From Lysobacter sp036697405 (GTDB lineage Bacteria > Pseudomonadota > Gammaproteobacteria > Xanthomonadales > Xanthomonadaceae): 64,000 bases of DNA. The position numbers and the translations under genes are program-made. The stretch spans positions 1 to 64,000 of the forward strand of contig NZ_JBAHWA010000004.1 in the NCBI RefSeq assembly GCF_036697405.1, given 5' to 3'. Below the pieces are notes generated by a model. That model saw only the letters and a list, made by a program, of their open reading frames with translations. It did not search any database and had not been told where the DNA came from. Of the stretch, positions 34,782 to 44,868 are shown in pieces; position 1 is the first letter of the stretch, and each line of letters begins with the position of its first letter.

Positions 34782-34955
34782 CTCTAACTCCTTCAGATCA
34801 GTAGGAACGGTTTGATTCACGGCGGAAACGCGTGACAGGGACCCGGTCTGGCGCGGTCGCTCCGGCAGGCGGTCACTGGCGGGGCAGATCATACACTGTC
34901 AAGACGATTGTTAATACCACTTAACGTTATTTCTTAACAAAGCCACATAAACGAA
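34782..34955. promoter_or_regulatory. AT-rich promoter region of ompA-like gene 1
   Basis: The stretch 34886–34950 is strikingly AT-rich for this genome and holds an inverted pair TTGTTAA/TTAACAA. On the minus strand it also contains TTGACA and TATGAT. I could not pair these into one clean promoter, but this is the only plausible start region for the 3' ompA gene. Confidence 0.5.
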
Positions 34956-34982
34956 CGAAGCCCGGCACAAGGCCGGGCTTCG
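34956..34982 (-). terminator. Terminator of ompA-like gene 2
   Basis: CGAAGCCCGGC/GCCGGGCTTCG stem, nearly the same sequence as the terminator at 33635, located between the two ompA genes. Confidence 0.8.
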
Positions 34983-35018
34983 TGGGTCTTGCATCGGGTT
35001 CCGGAGAACCCGCCGTCC

Positions 35019-36101
35019 TTAGTTCTGGACGTTCAGCTCGGTGCGGCGGTTCTTCTCGCTCTTACAAGCCGGGAAGGCCTGGCCCAGGTCTTCCAGCGGA
35101 CGGCTTTCGCCGTAGCCGTTCGGACCCGACAGACGCGCGGCGTCGACGCCGTTGCTGGTCAGGTAGTCGTAAGCGGCGCGGGCGCGACGCTCGGACAGCT
35201 TCTGGTTGTAAGCGTCCTTACCGCACTGGTCGGTGTGACCGGCGACTTCGACCTTCAGCTCGGGATAGCGCTTCAGGATCTCGGCGGCTTCGTTCAGGAT
35301 CGTCACCGCGTCGGGACGCAGCGTGGCCTTGTCGAAGTCGAAGTTCACGCCCTTCAGGTCGATCGAGACCGGCACCGGGCAGCCGTCCGGACCGATGGTC
35401 TGGCCAGCCTGCGAACCGGGGCACTTGTCGTCGCAGTTGTTCACGCCGTCGCCGTCGTCGTCCTGATCGGCGCAGTTCGGCGCGACGACCGGAGCCGGAG
35501 CGACCGGAGCGGTGGCTTCCGGGCCCAGCGGAACGATGATGCCGACCGAAGCCAGCACGTCGCCGAACCAGTCTTCCTGCGGAGCGGAAACGCTGGTGTC
35601 GTCGAAGTCGGCGCGGTAGGCCAGCTCGGTACGGATACCGACGCGGCCCAGGTCGCCCTGGATGCCCAGACCGACCTTGGCGGCCAGGTTGCCGTCTTCA
35701 CGGCGGCCCGGCGAGTTCGGCGACGGGAAGTTGTTGAACTCTTCTTCCGAACGCTGGTAGCCGATGCCCAGCAGGGCGTACGGGTTCCAGTTGCGGCCTT
35801 CGGTGATGAAGTGACGACGGAAGTCCAGCGAGACGCCGTACTGGCTCCACGACAGGTCCTGATCGGCGTCGAACTTCGGGTGCTGATAGTTCAGCTCGCC
35901 GTCGACGGACCAGTTCGGGCTGATGAACTTGCCCACGCCCAGGCCCACGAAGGGTGCGTTACGGGTGCCGCGGTCGTTGTCCTGCAGGTTCATGCCGGCC
36001 GAGCCGGTGATGTACCAGCGGTCGTCGAAATCCTGCGCGCTGGCCGCCTGGGCCAGACTCAGGCCACCCAGCAGGGCGGCGCAGAGGAGTTTCTTATTCA
36101 T
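35019..36101 (-). CDS. OmpA family outer-membrane protein, copy 2
   Basis: 360 aa, same domains as copy 1: signal peptide, eight-strand barrel, linker, TSP3-like DQDDDGDGVNNCDDKCP, and peptidoglycan-binding C-terminus. From YGVSLDFRRHF to LGPEA the proteins are identical and the DNA nearly so. Differences cluster in the signal peptide, the early barrel, the linker (TAPVAPAPVVAP) and patches of the C-terminal domain. GGAG precedes the ATG. Each copy has its own terminator and upstream region, so they are separately expressed tandem paralogues. Confidence 0.92.
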   Translation of the reverse strand: MNKKLLCAALLGGLSLAQAASAQDFDDRWYITGSAGMNLQDNDRGTRNAPFVGLGVGKFISPNWSVDGELNYQHPKFDADQDLSWSQYGVSLDFRRHFITEGRNWNPYALLGIGYQRSEEEFNNFPSPNSPGRREDGNLAAKVGLGIQGDLGRVGIRTELAYRADFDDTSVSAPQEDWFGDVLASVGIIVPLGPEATAPVAPAPVVAPNCADQDDDGDGVNNCDDKCPGSQAGQTIGPDGCPVPVSIDLKGVNFDFDKATLRPDAVTILNEAAEILKRYPELKVEVAGHTDQCGKDAYNQKLSERRARAAYDYLTSNGVDAARLSGPNGYGESRPLEDLGQAFPACKSEKNRRTELNVQN

Positions 36102-36286
36102 TTGTTATAGCTCCTTGGTTCAGAAAAATTGGAAACCGCGTCTGCGAGGTTCCTACCAATTCAGGACAGCCGCCTTCCGACGCCATCCCGCGCAGGTTAG
36201 GTTTGCCTATGTGAAAGCCATGTTAACAGGCATCTAACAATCGCGGCGGCATCCGTGGTAAACGCGGGCACCGCCACAAACGTGAA

Positions 36287-37735
36287 TCAGGACTGAAACA
36301 GGGCAAGGAAGCGGGTGATCGGCAGCGCGTCCAGCCGTTCCGGGTCCCGGGCCAGGGCGCAGAGTGTATCGGCCTGGGCGGGCGATAGCCGGGCGCGGAT
36401 CGCAGTCTCGAACTTGGCGATCAGCAAGGGCAGGCCCTCGGCGCGGCGGCGGCGGTGGCCGACGGGGTAATCCACCGACACCGCTTCGGTGGCGCTGCCG
36501 TCGTCGAAGTGCACCTGCACGCCGTTGCCGATGTAGCGCTTGTCGGGATCGTGGTAGTCGCGGGTGTAGCGCGGGTCCTCGGTCACCGTCATCTTCTCGC
36601 GCAGGGCGTCGATGCGCGGATCGGCGGCGACCGCGTCGCCGTAGTCATCGGCTTCCAGCCGGCCGTGGATCAGCGGCACCGCGACCATGTACTGCAGGCA
36701 ATGGTCGCGATCGGCGTAGTTGGCCAGCGGCCCGGTCTTGTCGATGATGCGGCGCGCGGCCTCCTGGGTGCGCAGGTCGATGCGCGCGATGCGGTCGAGC
36801 CGGTCGCGGACCTGCGGATGCAGGCGCAGCGCGCATTCGACCGCGGTCTGGGCGTGGAACTCGGCCGGGTAGCTGATCTTGAACAGCACGTTCTCCATCA
36901 CATAGCTGCCGAAGGGGCGTTCGAATTCGAACGGCCGCCCGCGCATGGCGACGTCGTAGAAGCCCCAGGTCGGCGCGCTCAGCGCGCTGGGATAGCCGAC
37001 CTCGCCCTTGACCGCGTTCAGCGCATGCACGACCGCGCGCCGGCAGGCGTCGCCGGCGGCCCAGCTCTTGCGCGGGCCGGTGTTGGGCGCATGCCGATAA
37101 CTGCGCAGCGCGCCGTTGTCGACCCAGGCCTGCGAGATCGCGCTCTGGATCGCCTCGCGATCGCCGCCCAGCATGCGCGTGGCGAGCGCAGTAGAGGCCA
37201 GGCGCACCAGGATCACGTGATCCAGCCCGACCCGGTTGAAAGCGTTGCGCAAGGCGTAGCCACCCTGGATCTCGTGGGCCTTGATCGCGTGGCCGAGCAG
37301 CTCGCGCACGCTCGGGCCGTGGCCGCCCGCGGCCTCGGCGCGCCGGCCCAGGTAGTCGGCCAGCGCGAGCAGCGTGCCGAGGTTGTCGGAAGGATGGCCC
37401 CATTCGGCGGCCAGCCAGGTGTCGTTGAAATCCAGCCAGCGGATCTGGGTGCCGATGTTGTAGGCGGCCTGGGCCGGGTCGAGTTCGTAGGCGGTGTACG
37501 GCACGCGCGCGCCGCCGTGCAGGTCCGCGCCCGGCACCAGCGGCCCCAGGTGCGCGACGCAGGCCGGGTGCGCCATCGCCAGCGCGGCGCAGGCCAGCGA
37601 ATCCAGCAGCATGACGCGTGCGGTGGCGTAGGCCTCGTCGGAATCGATGCGGTAGTCGAGCACGTAGTCGGCGATCTCGCGCATCGGCGGGTCGTAGTCC
37701 GGGCGGACGGCGGAGCGGGGATCGGCGTGGCTCAT
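36287..37735 (-). CDS. prpD: 2-methylcitrate dehydratase
   Basis: 482 aa MmgE/PrpD-family enzyme that dehydrates 2-methylcitrate to 2-methyl-cis-aconitate in propionate catabolism. Length matches E. coli PrpD (483). Conserved WLDFNDTWLAAEWGHPSDN, GPRKSWAAGDA, SYPAEFHAQTAVE and DPDKRYIGN. It lies apart from the prpC–prpB and prpE genes, 15 kb away on the same strand, and no acnD or prpF is in the window. The upstream region is shared with a divergent dioxygenase gene. Confidence 0.93.
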   Translation of the reverse strand: MSHADPRSAVRPDYDPPMREIADYVLDYRIDSDEAYATARVMLLDSLACAALAMAHPACVAHLGPLVPGADLHGGARVPYTAYELDPAQAAYNIGTQIRWLDFNDTWLAAEWGHPSDNLGTLLALADYLGRRAEAAGGHGPSVRELLGHAIKAHEIQGGYALRNAFNRVGLDHVILVRLASTALATRMLGGDREAIQSAISQAWVDNGALRSYRHAPNTGPRKSWAAGDACRRAVVHALNAVKGEVGYPSALSAPTWGFYDVAMRGRPFEFERPFGSYVMENVLFKISYPAEFHAQTAVECALRLHPQVRDRLDRIARIDLRTQEAARRIIDKTGPLANYADRDHCLQYMVAVPLIHGRLEADDYGDAVAADPRIDALREKMTVTEDPRYTRDYHDPDKRYIGNGVQVHFDDGSATEAVSVDYPVGHRRRRAEGLPLLIAKFETAIRARLSPAQADTLCALARDPERLDALPITRFLALFQS

Positions 37736-37886
37736 GAGGGACGGCGGCGATGGGCGGAAGGCGCAGTCTGCGGCGCGGCGTGTGCGGCCGGCGCGAACGC
37801 CGGGGCGGCATTTGACGCCAAGGACGGAACGCAGCGAGCGGCGCAGCGCGCTGGTGTTTGCGCCCCCGCGGGATCACCCTTCCGGC

Positions 37887-38678
37887 ATGGACATTCCGAC
37901 CCGCCTGCCCACCCTGTTCCTGTCCCACGGCTCGCCGATGCTGGCGATCGAGGATTCCGCCGCCGGCCGTTTCCTGGACGGGCTCGGCGCGCAGCTGCCG
38001 TGGCCGAAGGCGATCGTGGTCGCCTCGGCCCACTTCATGACCGACCGCCCGATGCTGGGCGGGCACGCGCAGCCGCACACCGTGCACGACTTCGGCGGCT
38101 TCCCGGCGCCGCTGTATCGGATCCAGTATCCGGCCCCGGGCGATCCGGAGCTGGCCGAAGCGATCCGCGCGCGCCTGGAGGACGCCGGCCTGCGCCCCAA
38201 GGTGCGCGAGGCGCACGGCCTGGACCACGGCGTCTGGGTGCCGTTGCGGCGCATGTACCCGCAGGCCGGCATCCCGGTGGTGCCGCTGTCGGTGATGCCG
38301 CACGGCGACGCGGCCCAGCACTACGCCTTGGGCGCGGCCCTGGCGCCGCTGCGCGAGGAAGGCGTGCTGGTAATCGGCTCGGGCGGCTTCGTGCACAACC
38401 TGGGCGATCTGGACTGGCAGCACCGCGACGCGCCGCTGGCGCCGTGGGCGCGCGAGTTCGGCCAGTGGATGCACGCGCGCCTGGATGCGCACGACCACGC
38501 CGCGCTGATGGACTGGCAGGCGCAGGCGCCGCACGCGCGCCACGCGCACCCTACGGTCGAGCATCTGATGCCGCTGTTCGTGGCCCTGGGCGCGGCCGGC
38601 GCCCAGGCCTCGGTGCGCACGATCCATCGTTCGCACGAGATGGGGTCGTTGGCCTTGGATGCGTTTGCGTTCGATTAA
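37887..38678 (+). CDS. DODA-type extradiol aromatic ring-opening dioxygenase
   Basis: 263 aa LigB/DODA-family protein (E. coli YgiD type), which in homologues cleaves DOPA at the 4,5 position. Metal-site histidines lie in LSHGSPM (14), ASAHFM, the AHGLDHGVW segment, VHNLGDL and HPTVEHL. The start at 37887 places the HGSP motif at its usual distance from the N-terminus; no strong Shine-Dalgarno. Divergent from prpD. The natural substrate in bacteria is uncertain. Confidence 0.85.
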   Translation: MDIPTRLPTLFLSHGSPMLAIEDSAAGRFLDGLGAQLPWPKAIVVASAHFMTDRPMLGGHAQPHTVHDFGGFPAPLYRIQYPAPGDPELAEAIRARLEDAGLRPKVREAHGLDHGVWVPLRRMYPQAGIPVVPLSVMPHGDAAQHYALGAALAPLREEGVLVIGSGGFVHNLGDLDWQHRDAPLAPWAREFGQWMHARLDAHDHAALMDWQAQAPHARHAHPTVEHLMPLFVALGAAGAQASVRTIHRSHEMGSLALDAFAFD

Positions 38679-38693
38679 GGCGGGAGAGCGAAT

Positions 38694-38710
38694 CCCCCTT
38701 CGCAAGGGGG
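38694..38710. repeat. Short C-rich inverted repeat
   Basis: CCCCCTT CGC AAGGGGG, 16 nt past the dioxygenase stop. Same type as the element at 13412–13440. Confidence 0.7.
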
Positions 38711-38741
38711 AGCATCAGCAGGGAATCGTCGCCACCGCTTT

Positions 38742-38828
38742 CTGTGGGAGCGGCGTAAGCCGCGATGGCGCGCCGACGAAGCCTGCATCGCATGTGGGGC
38801 TCGATCGCGGCTTACGCCGCTCCCACAG
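38742..38828. repeat. REP pair (perfect 25-bp inverted repeat)
   Basis: Arms 38742–38766 and 38804–38828 are exact reverse complements and contain the same 23-bp arm as the pair at 5132–5201. Located between the convergent dioxygenase and LysR genes. The inter-arm spacers differ completely between the two loci. Confidence 0.92.
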
Positions 38829-38883
38829 AGAGCCGTTGCCGCTACTCGAGTAGCGCAGCGGCGCGATGCGGGTCTGGCGGCCG

Positions 38884-39810
38884 CTAGGGCACCGACAGTT
38901 CGTACTGCTCCCACGGCGGATGCTCGCCGAAGCGTTCGGCGAGGAAGTCGCTGAAGGCGCGCACGCGCGGCGGGATCAGGCGCCGCTGCGGCATCACCGC
39001 ATAGATGCCGGATTCGGCGACGCCGTAGTCCGGCATCACCGCCACCAGGCGTTTCGCGCGCAGGTCCTCGTTGACGTGCCAGGTCGAATGCAGGGCGATG
39101 CCCAGGCCGGCGACCGCGGCGTCGCGCAGCAGTTCGCCCAGGTTGCTCTCGAAGCGCCCCGACACCCGCACCGCGAACTCGCGGCCGCTGCGGTCGTGCA
39201 GGCGCCACAGGTCCTGGCGGCCCTGGCTGCCGACCAGCATCAGGCAGTCGTGGCGCGCGAGCTCCTCGGGCGAGTTGGGCATGCCATGGCGGCGCACGTA
39301 TTCGGGCGAGGCGCAGATCACGCGCCGATTCGGCGCCAGCTTGCGCGCGACCAGGCTGGAATCCTCGAGCGCGCCGATCCGGATCGCCAGGTCGAAGCCG
39401 GAGCTGACCAGATCCAGCAGCTGATCGTTGAGATTGACGCTGACCTTGACCCGCGGGTAGCGGGCCAGGAACTCGGGCAGCAGGGGCGACAGGTACTGGC
39501 GCCCGAACGAGGCCGAGGCGGTCAGGCGCAGGGTGCCGGCGACTTCGCTCGCGGCCTGGCGCAGGCCGCCGGTCAGCGCCTCCAGATCCTCGACCAGGGC
39601 CCGGCCCTGCTCGGCCAGGGCGGCGCCTTCGGGGGTGGCGTGCAGCTGGCGCGTGGTCCGGTGCAGCAGGCGCACGCCCAGGTCGCGTTCCAGCCGCTTC
39701 AGGCGCTGGCTGGCGACCGCGACCGACAGGTCCAGGCTGCGCGCGGCCGCGCTGATCGAGCCCAGATCGAGCACGCGCAGGAACAGGGCGAGGTCGCCGA
39801 CTCGGTCCAT
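38884..39810 (-). CDS. LysR family transcriptional regulator
   Basis: 308 aa. N-terminal winged HTH (residues ~3–62, SISAAARSLDLSVAVASQRL then LLHRTTRQLHATPEG) and a two-lobe effector-binding domain (~90–295). It is divergent from a run of five plus-strand genes for a transporter, three oxidoreductases and an exporter, with a T-N11-A site in the 101-nt gap. It probably regulates its own gene and the run. The effector is unknown. Confidence 0.9.
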   Translation of the reverse strand: MDRVGDLALFLRVLDLGSISAAARSLDLSVAVASQRLKRLERDLGVRLLHRTTRQLHATPEGAALAEQGRALVEDLEALTGGLRQAASEVAGTLRLTASASFGRQYLSPLLPEFLARYPRVKVSVNLNDQLLDLVSSGFDLAIRIGALEDSSLVARKLAPNRRVICASPEYVRRHGMPNSPEELARHDCLMLVGSQGRQDLWRLHDRSGREFAVRVSGRFESNLGELLRDAAVAGLGIALHSTWHVNEDLRAKRLVAVMPDYGVAESGIYAVMPQRRLIPPRVRAFSDFLAERFGEHPPWEQYELSVP

Positions 39811-39821
39811 GGCCGTTTATC

Positions 39822-39842
39822 AATCATTTGTTGAAACTGATT
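39822..39842. promoter_or_regulatory. LysR-type binding site
   Basis: AATCA-N11-TGATT, a perfect dyad with the T-N11-A core of LysR operators, in the gap between the divergent LysR and MFS genes and 12 nt from the LysR start codon. Confidence 0.7.
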
Positions 39843-39911
39843 AGCCATCTTGGTGGTTTTTGCAGAAGATGCAAGCTTCCAGACTGCGCGCCTCCCCAGT
39901 GGATGCCCGAC

Positions 39912-41162
39912 ATGGAATCCCCCGCCCTTCCCCGCTCCGAACCCGCCCCGCCCGGCGCGTCCAAACAGCGCATGCCATTGGCGCTCTACGCCCTCACCGC
40001 CGGCGCCTTCGGCATCGGCACCACCGAATTCGTGATCATGGGCCTGCTGATGCAGGTCGCCGCCGACCTCAAGGTGACCATCGCCGCGGCCGGCCTGCTG
40101 ATCTCCGGCTACGCCCTGGGCGTGTTCGTCGGCGCGCCGCTGCTGACCACCGCGACCCGGCGCCTGCCGCGCAAGACCGTACTGGTCGCGCTGATGCTGA
40201 TCTTCACCCTGGGCAACATCGCCTGTGCGATCGCGCCCAACTACACCACTTTGATGATCGCGCGCGTGATCACCTCGCTGGCCCACGGCACCTTCTTCGG
40301 CGTCGGCGCGGTGGTCGCGACCGGTCTGGTCTCGGAAGACCGCAAGGCTTCGGCGATCTCGATCATGTTCGTCGGCCTGACCGTCGCCACCCTGCTGGGC
40401 GTGCCCGCCGGCGCCTGGCTGGGCCTGCACCTGGGCTGGCGCGCGACCTTCTGGGCGGTGGCGGCGATCGGCGTGATCGCGACCGTGGTGATCGCCACGC
40501 TGGTGCCCAAGGACCGCGGCGCGCAGGACAACGCCGCGCTGCGCGCCGAGATCAAGGCCGTGACCCACCCGCAGGTGCTGCTGGGGCTGGCCATGACCGT
40601 GCTCGGCTTCGCCGGCGTGTTCACCGTGTTCACCTACATCCAGCCGATCCTGACCCAGGTCACCGGTTTCGCCGAAAGCGCGGTGTCGCCGATCCTGCTG
40701 GTGTTCGGCGTCGGCCTGATCGTCGGCAACCTGCTCGGCGGCCGCCTCGCCGACCGCCGCCTGGCGCCGGCCCTGGTCGGCACCCTGGTCGCGCTGGCGC
40801 TGGTGCTGGGCCTGATGACCTTCGCCCTGCACAGCAAGGTCGCCGCGGTGATCTTCGTCGCCCTGCTCGGCATCGCCGCCTTCGCCACGGTCTCGCCGAT
40901 CCAGCTGTGGGTGCTACAGAAGACCGACAGCGCCGGCCGCAACCTCGCCTCCAGCCTCAACATCGGCGCCTTCAATCTCGGCAACGCGCTCGGCGCCTGG
41001 CTGGGCGGCGCGGTCATCGATGTCGGCCTGGGCCTGGGCGCGGTGACCTGGGTCGCGGCCCTGGTCACGGTGTCGGGCATCGTGCTGGCGGTGTGGGCGG
41101 CGCGCCTAAATGCGCCGCGCGAGCCGGCGCTGAACCAGGCCGCGCCCTGCCCGGCCGGCTGA
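39912..41162 (+). CDS. MFS transporter, AraJ/DHA1-like
   Basis: 416 aa with 12 hydrophobic segments. The opening (GIGTTEFVIMGLLMQVAADL, then AGLLISGYALGVFVGAPLL) is typical of the AraJ/NepI group of drug:H+ antiporter-1 exporters. Cytoplasmic N-terminus rich in Pro. The start is 39912 or the in-frame ATG at 39903; a weak GGA favours 39912. First of five co-directional genes opposite the LysR regulator; likely a small-molecule exporter. Confidence 0.87.
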   Translation: MESPALPRSEPAPPGASKQRMPLALYALTAGAFGIGTTEFVIMGLLMQVAADLKVTIAAAGLLISGYALGVFVGAPLLTTATRRLPRKTVLVALMLIFTLGNIACAIAPNYTTLMIARVITSLAHGTFFGVGAVVATGLVSEDRKASAISIMFVGLTVATLLGVPAGAWLGLHLGWRATFWAVAAIGVIATVVIATLVPKDRGAQDNAALRAEIKAVTHPQVLLGLAMTVLGFAGVFTVFTYIQPILTQVTGFAESAVSPILLVFGVGLIVGNLLGGRLADRRLAPALVGTLVALALVLGLMTFALHSKVAAVIFVALLGIAAFATVSPIQLWVLQKTDSAGRNLASSLNIGAFNLGNALGAWLGGAVIDVGLGLGAVTWVAALVTVSGIVLAVWAARLNAPREPALNQAAPCPAG

Positions 41163-41227
41163 GCCCCTTTTCGAATTCCGACGCACGGCCCGGGGCCGCG
41201 CGCTTCCCTCATTCAAGGAGCACCACC

Positions 41228-42259
<1,032 letters not shown>

Positions 42260-42300
42260 ACCGACCGACCCTCCCCCTCTCACGCATCGCGAGCACCGAC

Positions 42301-43095
42301 ATGAGCGCCTCCCTTTCCGGTTCCACCGCCGTCGTCACCGGTTCCACCGCCGGCATCGGCTACGCCATCGCCGAAGAACTCGCGCGCGCCGGCGCCGCGG
42401 TCGTCGTCAACGGCCGCAGCCAGGCCCGCGTCGACGCCGCGCTGGCCTCGCTGCGCGCCGCCCTGCCCGAGGCGCAGTTGCGCGGCGTCGCCGCCGACCT
42501 GGCCAGCGCGCAAGGCGCGGCCGCGTTCATCGCCGCGGTGCCGCAGACCGACATCCTGATCAACAACCTCGGCATCTTCATCCCCACCGACTTCGCCGCC
42601 ATCGGCGACGAGGAATGGCAGCAGCTGTGGGACGCCAACGTGATGAGCGGCGTGCGCCTGTCGCGGCACTACTTCGGCGGCATGCTCGAACGCAACCGCG
42701 GCCGGGTGGTGTTCCTGTCCAGCGAATCGGGCCTGCAGATCCCGGCCGAGATGATCCATTACGGCGTGACCAAGGCCGCGCAGATCGCGCTGGCGCGCGG
42801 CATGGCCCAGCTGACCACCGGCACCGAGGTGACGGTGAATTCGGTGCTGGCCGGCCCGACCCGCTCGGAGGGCGTCGGCGTGTTCGTCGAACAGCTGGCG
42901 CAGCAGCAAGGCGTCAGCGCGGCCGAATTCGAGAAGCGGTTCTTCGATACCGCACGCCCGACCTCGCTGCTGCGCCGCTTCGCCGAACCGGCCGAGATCG
43001 CGCGCGTGGTCGCCTTCGTCGCCAGCCCGGCGGCCTCGGTGGTCAACGGCTCGGCGATCCGCGCCGAGGGCGGCCTGGTGCTGTCCGCGTTCTGA
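42301..43095 (+). CDS. Short-chain dehydrogenase/reductase
   Basis: 264 aa classical SDR. Cofactor motif TGSTAGIG (residues ~14–21), DILINNLG, active Ser in VVFLSSESG, and YGVTK as the YxxxK dyad. C-terminal VVNGSAIRAEGGLV is typical of FabG-like SDRs. Substrate unknown. Forms part of the LysR-linked oxidoreductase run with its neighbours on both sides. Confidence 0.9.
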   Translation: MSASLSGSTAVVTGSTAGIGYAIAEELARAGAAVVVNGRSQARVDAALASLRAALPEAQLRGVAADLASAQGAAAFIAAVPQTDILINNLGIFIPTDFAAIGDEEWQQLWDANVMSGVRLSRHYFGGMLERNRGRVVFLSSESGLQIPAEMIHYGVTKAAQIALARGMAQLTTGTEVTVNSVLAGPTRSEGVGVFVEQLAQQQGVSAAEFEKRFFDTARPTSLLRRFAEPAEIARVVAFVASPAASVVNGSAIRAEGGLVLSAF

Positions 43096-43141
43096 TTCCT
43101 CCCCATCGCATGCAATCACCCGATCCGCTCCGGAGCCCAAC

Positions 43142-44161
43142 ATGAAAGCCGTCGCCCTCACCCGCTACCTGCCCATCGACGATCCCGAGTCCCTGCTCGA
43201 CGTCGACCTGCCCGACCCCGCCGCGCCGCAGGGGCACGATCTGCTGGTGCAGGTCGAGGCGATCTCGGTCAATCCGGTCGACACCAAGGTGCGCGCGCCC
43301 AAGCCGAACGTCGAAGCGCAGCCGCGCGTGCTGGGCTACGACGCGGCCGGCACCGTGACCGCGATCGGCGAGGCGGTCACCCGCTTCAAGGTCGGCGACC
43401 GCGTCTACTACGCCGGCGACATCACCCGCCCGGGCAGCAACGCCCAGTTCCAGCTGGTCGACGAACGCATCACCGGCCATGCGCCGCGGTCTTTGGACGC
43501 GGCCCAGGCCGCGGCGCTGCCGCTGACCGTCATCACCGCCTGGGAGTTGCTGTTCCAGCGCATGCCCTACGATGCCGAGCAGGGCGGCATCGGCAAGACC
43601 GCGCTGGTGATCGCCGGCGCCGGCGGCGTCGGCTCGGTCGCGATCCAGCTCGCGCGTCGCGCCGGCTTCAACGTGATCGCCACCGCCTCGCGCGCGCAGA
43701 GCGTGGAGTGGTGCCGCGCGATGGGCGCGCACGAAGTGATCGATCATCGTCAGCCGCTGCTGCCGCAGCTGCAGGCGCTGGGCCACGCCCAGGTCGAGGC
43801 GGTGCTGAACCTGGCCGACACCGACCGCTACTGGGACGCGATCGGCGAACTGCTGGCGCCGCAGGGCCACGTCGGCCTGATCGTCGAACCCAGCGGCGCA
43901 CTGCGCATCGGCGACCCCTACAAAGCCAAATGCATCGGCATCCATTGGGAAATGATGTTCTCGCGGCCGCGCTTCCAGACCGCCGACATGGTCGAGCAGG
44001 CGCGCATCCTCGACCGCGTCGCCAAGCTGATCGACGCCGGCGAATTGCGCGGCACCCACAACGAAACCCTGGGCAGGATCGACGCGGCCAACCTGCGCGA
44101 GGCGCATCGCCGCCTCGAATCGGGCGCCACCGTCGGCAAGCTGACCCTGGCCGGCTGGTAA
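43142..44161 (+). CDS. Zinc-type alcohol dehydrogenase-like / quinone oxidoreductase
   Basis: 339 aa MDR-superfamily oxidoreductase of the zinc-free adh_fam_1 group. VEAISVNPVDTKVR and LGYDAAGTVTAIG lie in the catalytic domain, and IAGAGGVGSVAIQLARRAG in the NADPH domain. The structural-zinc Cys cluster is absent, as in quinone oxidoreductases. Such enzymes reduce quinones or activated enals. 46 nt after the SDR gene and 9 nt before a LysE-type exporter gene, so almost certainly in one operon with the latter. Confidence 0.88.
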   Translation: MKAVALTRYLPIDDPESLLDVDLPDPAAPQGHDLLVQVEAISVNPVDTKVRAPKPNVEAQPRVLGYDAAGTVTAIGEAVTRFKVGDRVYYAGDITRPGSNAQFQLVDERITGHAPRSLDAAQAAALPLTVITAWELLFQRMPYDAEQGGIGKTALVIAGAGGVGSVAIQLARRAGFNVIATASRAQSVEWCRAMGAHEVIDHRQPLLPQLQALGHAQVEAVLNLADTDRYWDAIGELLAPQGHVGLIVEPSGALRIGDPYKAKCIGIHWEMMFSRPRFQTADMVEQARILDRVAKLIDAGELRGTHNETLGRIDAANLREAHRRLESGATVGKLTLAGW

Positions 44162-44170
44162 GGCCCGCGC

Positions 44171-44806
44171 ATGGGCGCCGCGTCCTGGTGGTTGTTCTGC
44201 TCGCTGGCGCTGCTGACCGCGTTCAGTCCCGGGCCGGCCGTGCTGCTGGCGGTGTCCAACGCCGCCAGTCATGGCGCGCGCCGCGCCCTGCTCGGCTCGG
44301 TCGGCAACGCCCTGGGCGTGTTCCTGGTCTCGGCGACCGCGATGCTGGGCCTGGGCGCGCTGCTCAAGACCTCGGCCTGGCTGTTCGCCGCGCTCAAGCT
44401 GGCCGGCGCGGCCTATCTGATCTGGCTCGGCATCCGCCAATGGCGCGCACGCGACGATCTGTTCGCGCGCGCGCCTGAGCCGGCACGCGCGAGCGCGCCG
44501 CGGCGCTTGTTCCTGCAGGGCCTGCTGGTGGCCGCCACCAATCCCAAGAGCATCCTGTTCTTCACCGCCCTGCTGCCGCAGTTCATGCGCGCCGACGCGC
44601 CCTTGCTGCCGCAGTTCTTCGCCCTGACCCTGACCTTCGCCGCCTGCACCGTGCTCTCGCACCTGTGCTACGTGGTCCTGGCCAGCGCCCTGCGCGGCTG
44701 GTTCGCGCAGCCGCGGCGCGCGCGCTGGTTCAACCGCGCACTAGCAACCGGCTACGCGGCGATGGGCATGAGCCTGCTGCGCCTGCGGCCCGCGGCGGCG
44801 GCTTAG
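44171..44806 (+). CDS. LysE/RhtB family exporter
   Basis: 211 aa inner-membrane exporter with about six helices. The family signature is at the N-terminus (LLTAFSPGPAVLLAVSNAASHG), with GNALGVFLVS after helix 1 and LVAATNPKSILFFTALLPQF in the middle. Family members export amino acids or derivatives. Last gene of the LysR-linked run; a bidirectional hairpin separates it from the EF-G paralogue. Confidence 0.88.
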   Translation: MGAASWWLFCSLALLTAFSPGPAVLLAVSNAASHGARRALLGSVGNALGVFLVSATAMLGLGALLKTSAWLFAALKLAGAAYLIWLGIRQWRARDDLFARAPEPARASAPRRLFLQGLLVAATNPKSILFFTALLPQFMRADAPLLPQFFALTLTFAACTVLSHLCYVVLASALRGWFAQPRRARWFNRALATGYAAMGMSLLRLRPAAAA

Positions 44807-44815
44807 ACACGGACG

Positions 44816-44841
44816 AAAAAGGGGCCGGCAATGCCGGCCCC
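44816..44841 (-). terminator. Terminator of the EF-G paralogue
   Basis: GGGGCCGGC/GCCGGCCCC stem (loop AAT... ) followed on the minus strand by TTTTT. It lies between convergent genes and may serve both. Confidence 0.8.
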
Positions 44842-44868
44842 TGCGCTTTTCCGCTATTTGCTGCTTAC

